DNA of 64,000 bases from JAVVEG01 sp041751425 (lineage in GTDB: Bacteria > Pseudomonadota > Gammaproteobacteria > Pseudomonadales > Pseudohongiellaceae). The DNA lies in contig JBGSXL010000017.1 of NCBI GenBank assembly GCA_041751425.1, positions 124,001 through 188,000 of the forward strand, read 5' to 3'. The notes under the pieces were generated by a model. The model saw only the letters and a list, made by a program, of their open reading frames with translations. It was not told where the DNA came from and ran no database searches. Below are positions 63,311 through 64,000 of this stretch, in pieces (the stretch's first letter is position 1; each line of letters starts with the position of its first letter). A program made the position numbers and the translations under genes.

Positions 63311-63988
63311 TTACAACTCTTTGCTGCCATCGGCGTATTCCCTCAGCATTTTTGGGTCGTTCACCTGCAATGCTCCGGGGCCATCGCGTTTTACCACTTC
63401 GCGGGTTTGCAGTATCTGGAACACCCGCGTAACTGTTTCTCTGCTCAAGCTAAGCATGATGGCGATTTCCATATGTGTTGGCGGATTCACGATCACAGAG
63501 GGCAGCATATTACTCTTGCCTTCTTCAGGCACCAACAGCCAAAGTTGACAACACACTCGTTGACTGACGTTGGGCAAGCCCAGCAGGGAGCGTTGCTTGG
63601 TCATCTGTCGCACGCGTGCTGCCAGCTTCTCGCCAAGCGCTCTAACAATACCCGGATTAACAGACATCACTTCGCGCAGGATCTCCATAGGTACAAACAC
63701 GGTAACTGCTGCAGTCAGCGCAATCACATACTCAGGTTGTGTGCCATGGTCGAACAAACCAAGCTCGCCGCAAAAATCGCCGGGTTCAACAAAATAAAGT
63801 CCCACTTCCCGGCCATCAATAGTAAAATCGACACCCTGCAAGCGACCTTCGAACAGAAAGCACAGACATTCCTCGCGCAACCCGGCGTTAAGCACTATGC
63901 CCCGGCGTGCAAACTTGCGCAGGCTCGAGTGAGCAGCCAACTGAGAAAGGGTGGCGGCTGGCAGAGGTTTAAGGCTGGGGAACTTCAT
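63311..63988 (-). CDS. Crp/Fnr-family transcriptional regulator
   Basis: 225 residues from ATG 63988 (the frame continues to TTG 63991 and toward the window edge, so a longer N-terminus cannot be excluded). A cyclic-nucleotide-binding fold (GRLQGVDFTIDGREVGLYFVEPGDFCGELGL, landmarks GDFCGELGLFD) is followed by a winged helix with recognition helix LSLSRETVTRVFQIL. The N-terminal Fnr-type [4Fe-4S] cysteine cluster is absent, so it is not Fnr; ligand and targets are unknown. It lies 51 bases upstream of gmk on the same strand. Confidence 0.85.
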   Translation of the reverse strand: MKFPSLKPLPAATLSQLAAHSSLRKFARRGIVLNAGLREECLCFLFEGRLQGVDFTIDGREVGLYFVEPGDFCGELGLFDHGTQPEYVIALTAAVTVFVPMEILREVMSVNPGIVRALGEKLAARVRQMTKQRSLLGLPNVSQRVCCQLWLLVPEEGKSNMLPSVIVNPPTHMEIAIMLSLSRETVTRVFQILQTREVVKRDGPGALQVNDPKMLREYADGSKEL

Positions 63989-64000
63989 CAAGAGTTCTGG

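Noticed and set aside
1..64000. tRNA, rRNA, CRISPR, insertion sequences, prophage or defence islands
   Set aside because: I looked for T-loop sequences, regularly spaced repeats, transposase or recombinase motifs and found none; nearly all sequence is accounted for by the genes listed.

Overview
The window is the origin-proximal part of a gammaproteobacterial chromosome. Gene order matches the Pseudomonas-type layout: rsmB-trkA ... glyQ-glyS-gmhB-plsC facing gyrB-recF-dnaN-dnaA, then rpmH-rnpA-yidD-yidC-mnmE, mnmG-rsmG-parA-parB, the atp operon and glmU-glmS. A large TonB-dependent receptor and the lipid A type acyltransferase show a Gram-negative envelope. The base composition looks moderate (about half G+C by eye). 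I cannot name the genus; a marine or aquatic member of the broad Pseudomonadales/Cellvibrionales group is an inference only.

Layout. 1-8.5 kb: 3' end of rsmB, the Trk potassium uptake pair, a lipid A type acyltransferase, glycyl-tRNA synthetase (both subunits), heptose bisphosphate phosphatase and an acylglycerolphosphate acyltransferase. 8.5-12.4 kb: one very large hybrid sensor kinase inserted where plsC and gyrB would otherwise be neighbours. 12.4-18.7 kb: gyrB, recF, dnaN, dnaA on the minus strand, with two parS-like ParB sites inside recF. 18.7-19.2 kb: dnaA-rpmH intergenic region with DnaA boxes. 19.2-23.3 kb: rpmH, rnpA, yidD, yidC, mnmE. 23.3-23.8 kb: a very AT-rich mnmE-mnmG gap with more DnaA-box-like sites, a second origin candidate. 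23.8-28.2 kb: mnmG, rsmG, parA, parB. 28.2-35.5 kb: complete F1Fo ATP synthase operon ending in a clear terminator. 35.5-38.7 kb: glmU and glmS. 38.8-47.3 kb: a HexR-like regulator followed by aspartase, then mostly small accessory or poorly known genes. 47.3-51 kb: uvrD and glutaryl-CoA dehydrogenase. 51.3-56 kb: TonB-dependent receptor, putative 2OG-Fe(II) oxygenase and a methyltransferase. 56-64 kb: ubiA, an HU protein, and recG-ridA-spoT-rpoZ-gmk plus a Crp/Fnr regulator.

Functionally the region combines replication initiation (dnaA, dnaN, gyrB, recF, HU), segregation (parA, parB and the parS sites), tRNA and rRNA modification, membrane protein insertion, ATP synthesis, amino sugar synthesis and the stringent response. 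I see no rRNA or tRNA genes, insertion sequences, prophage or CRISPR array. The least ordinary items are the six-PAS hybrid kinase and its possibly structured leader, the two origin-like intergenic regions, the recF parS sites, the HexR-like/aspartase pair, and the receptor/oxygenase/methyltransferase group. Nothing here amounts to a convincing new defence or mobile system.
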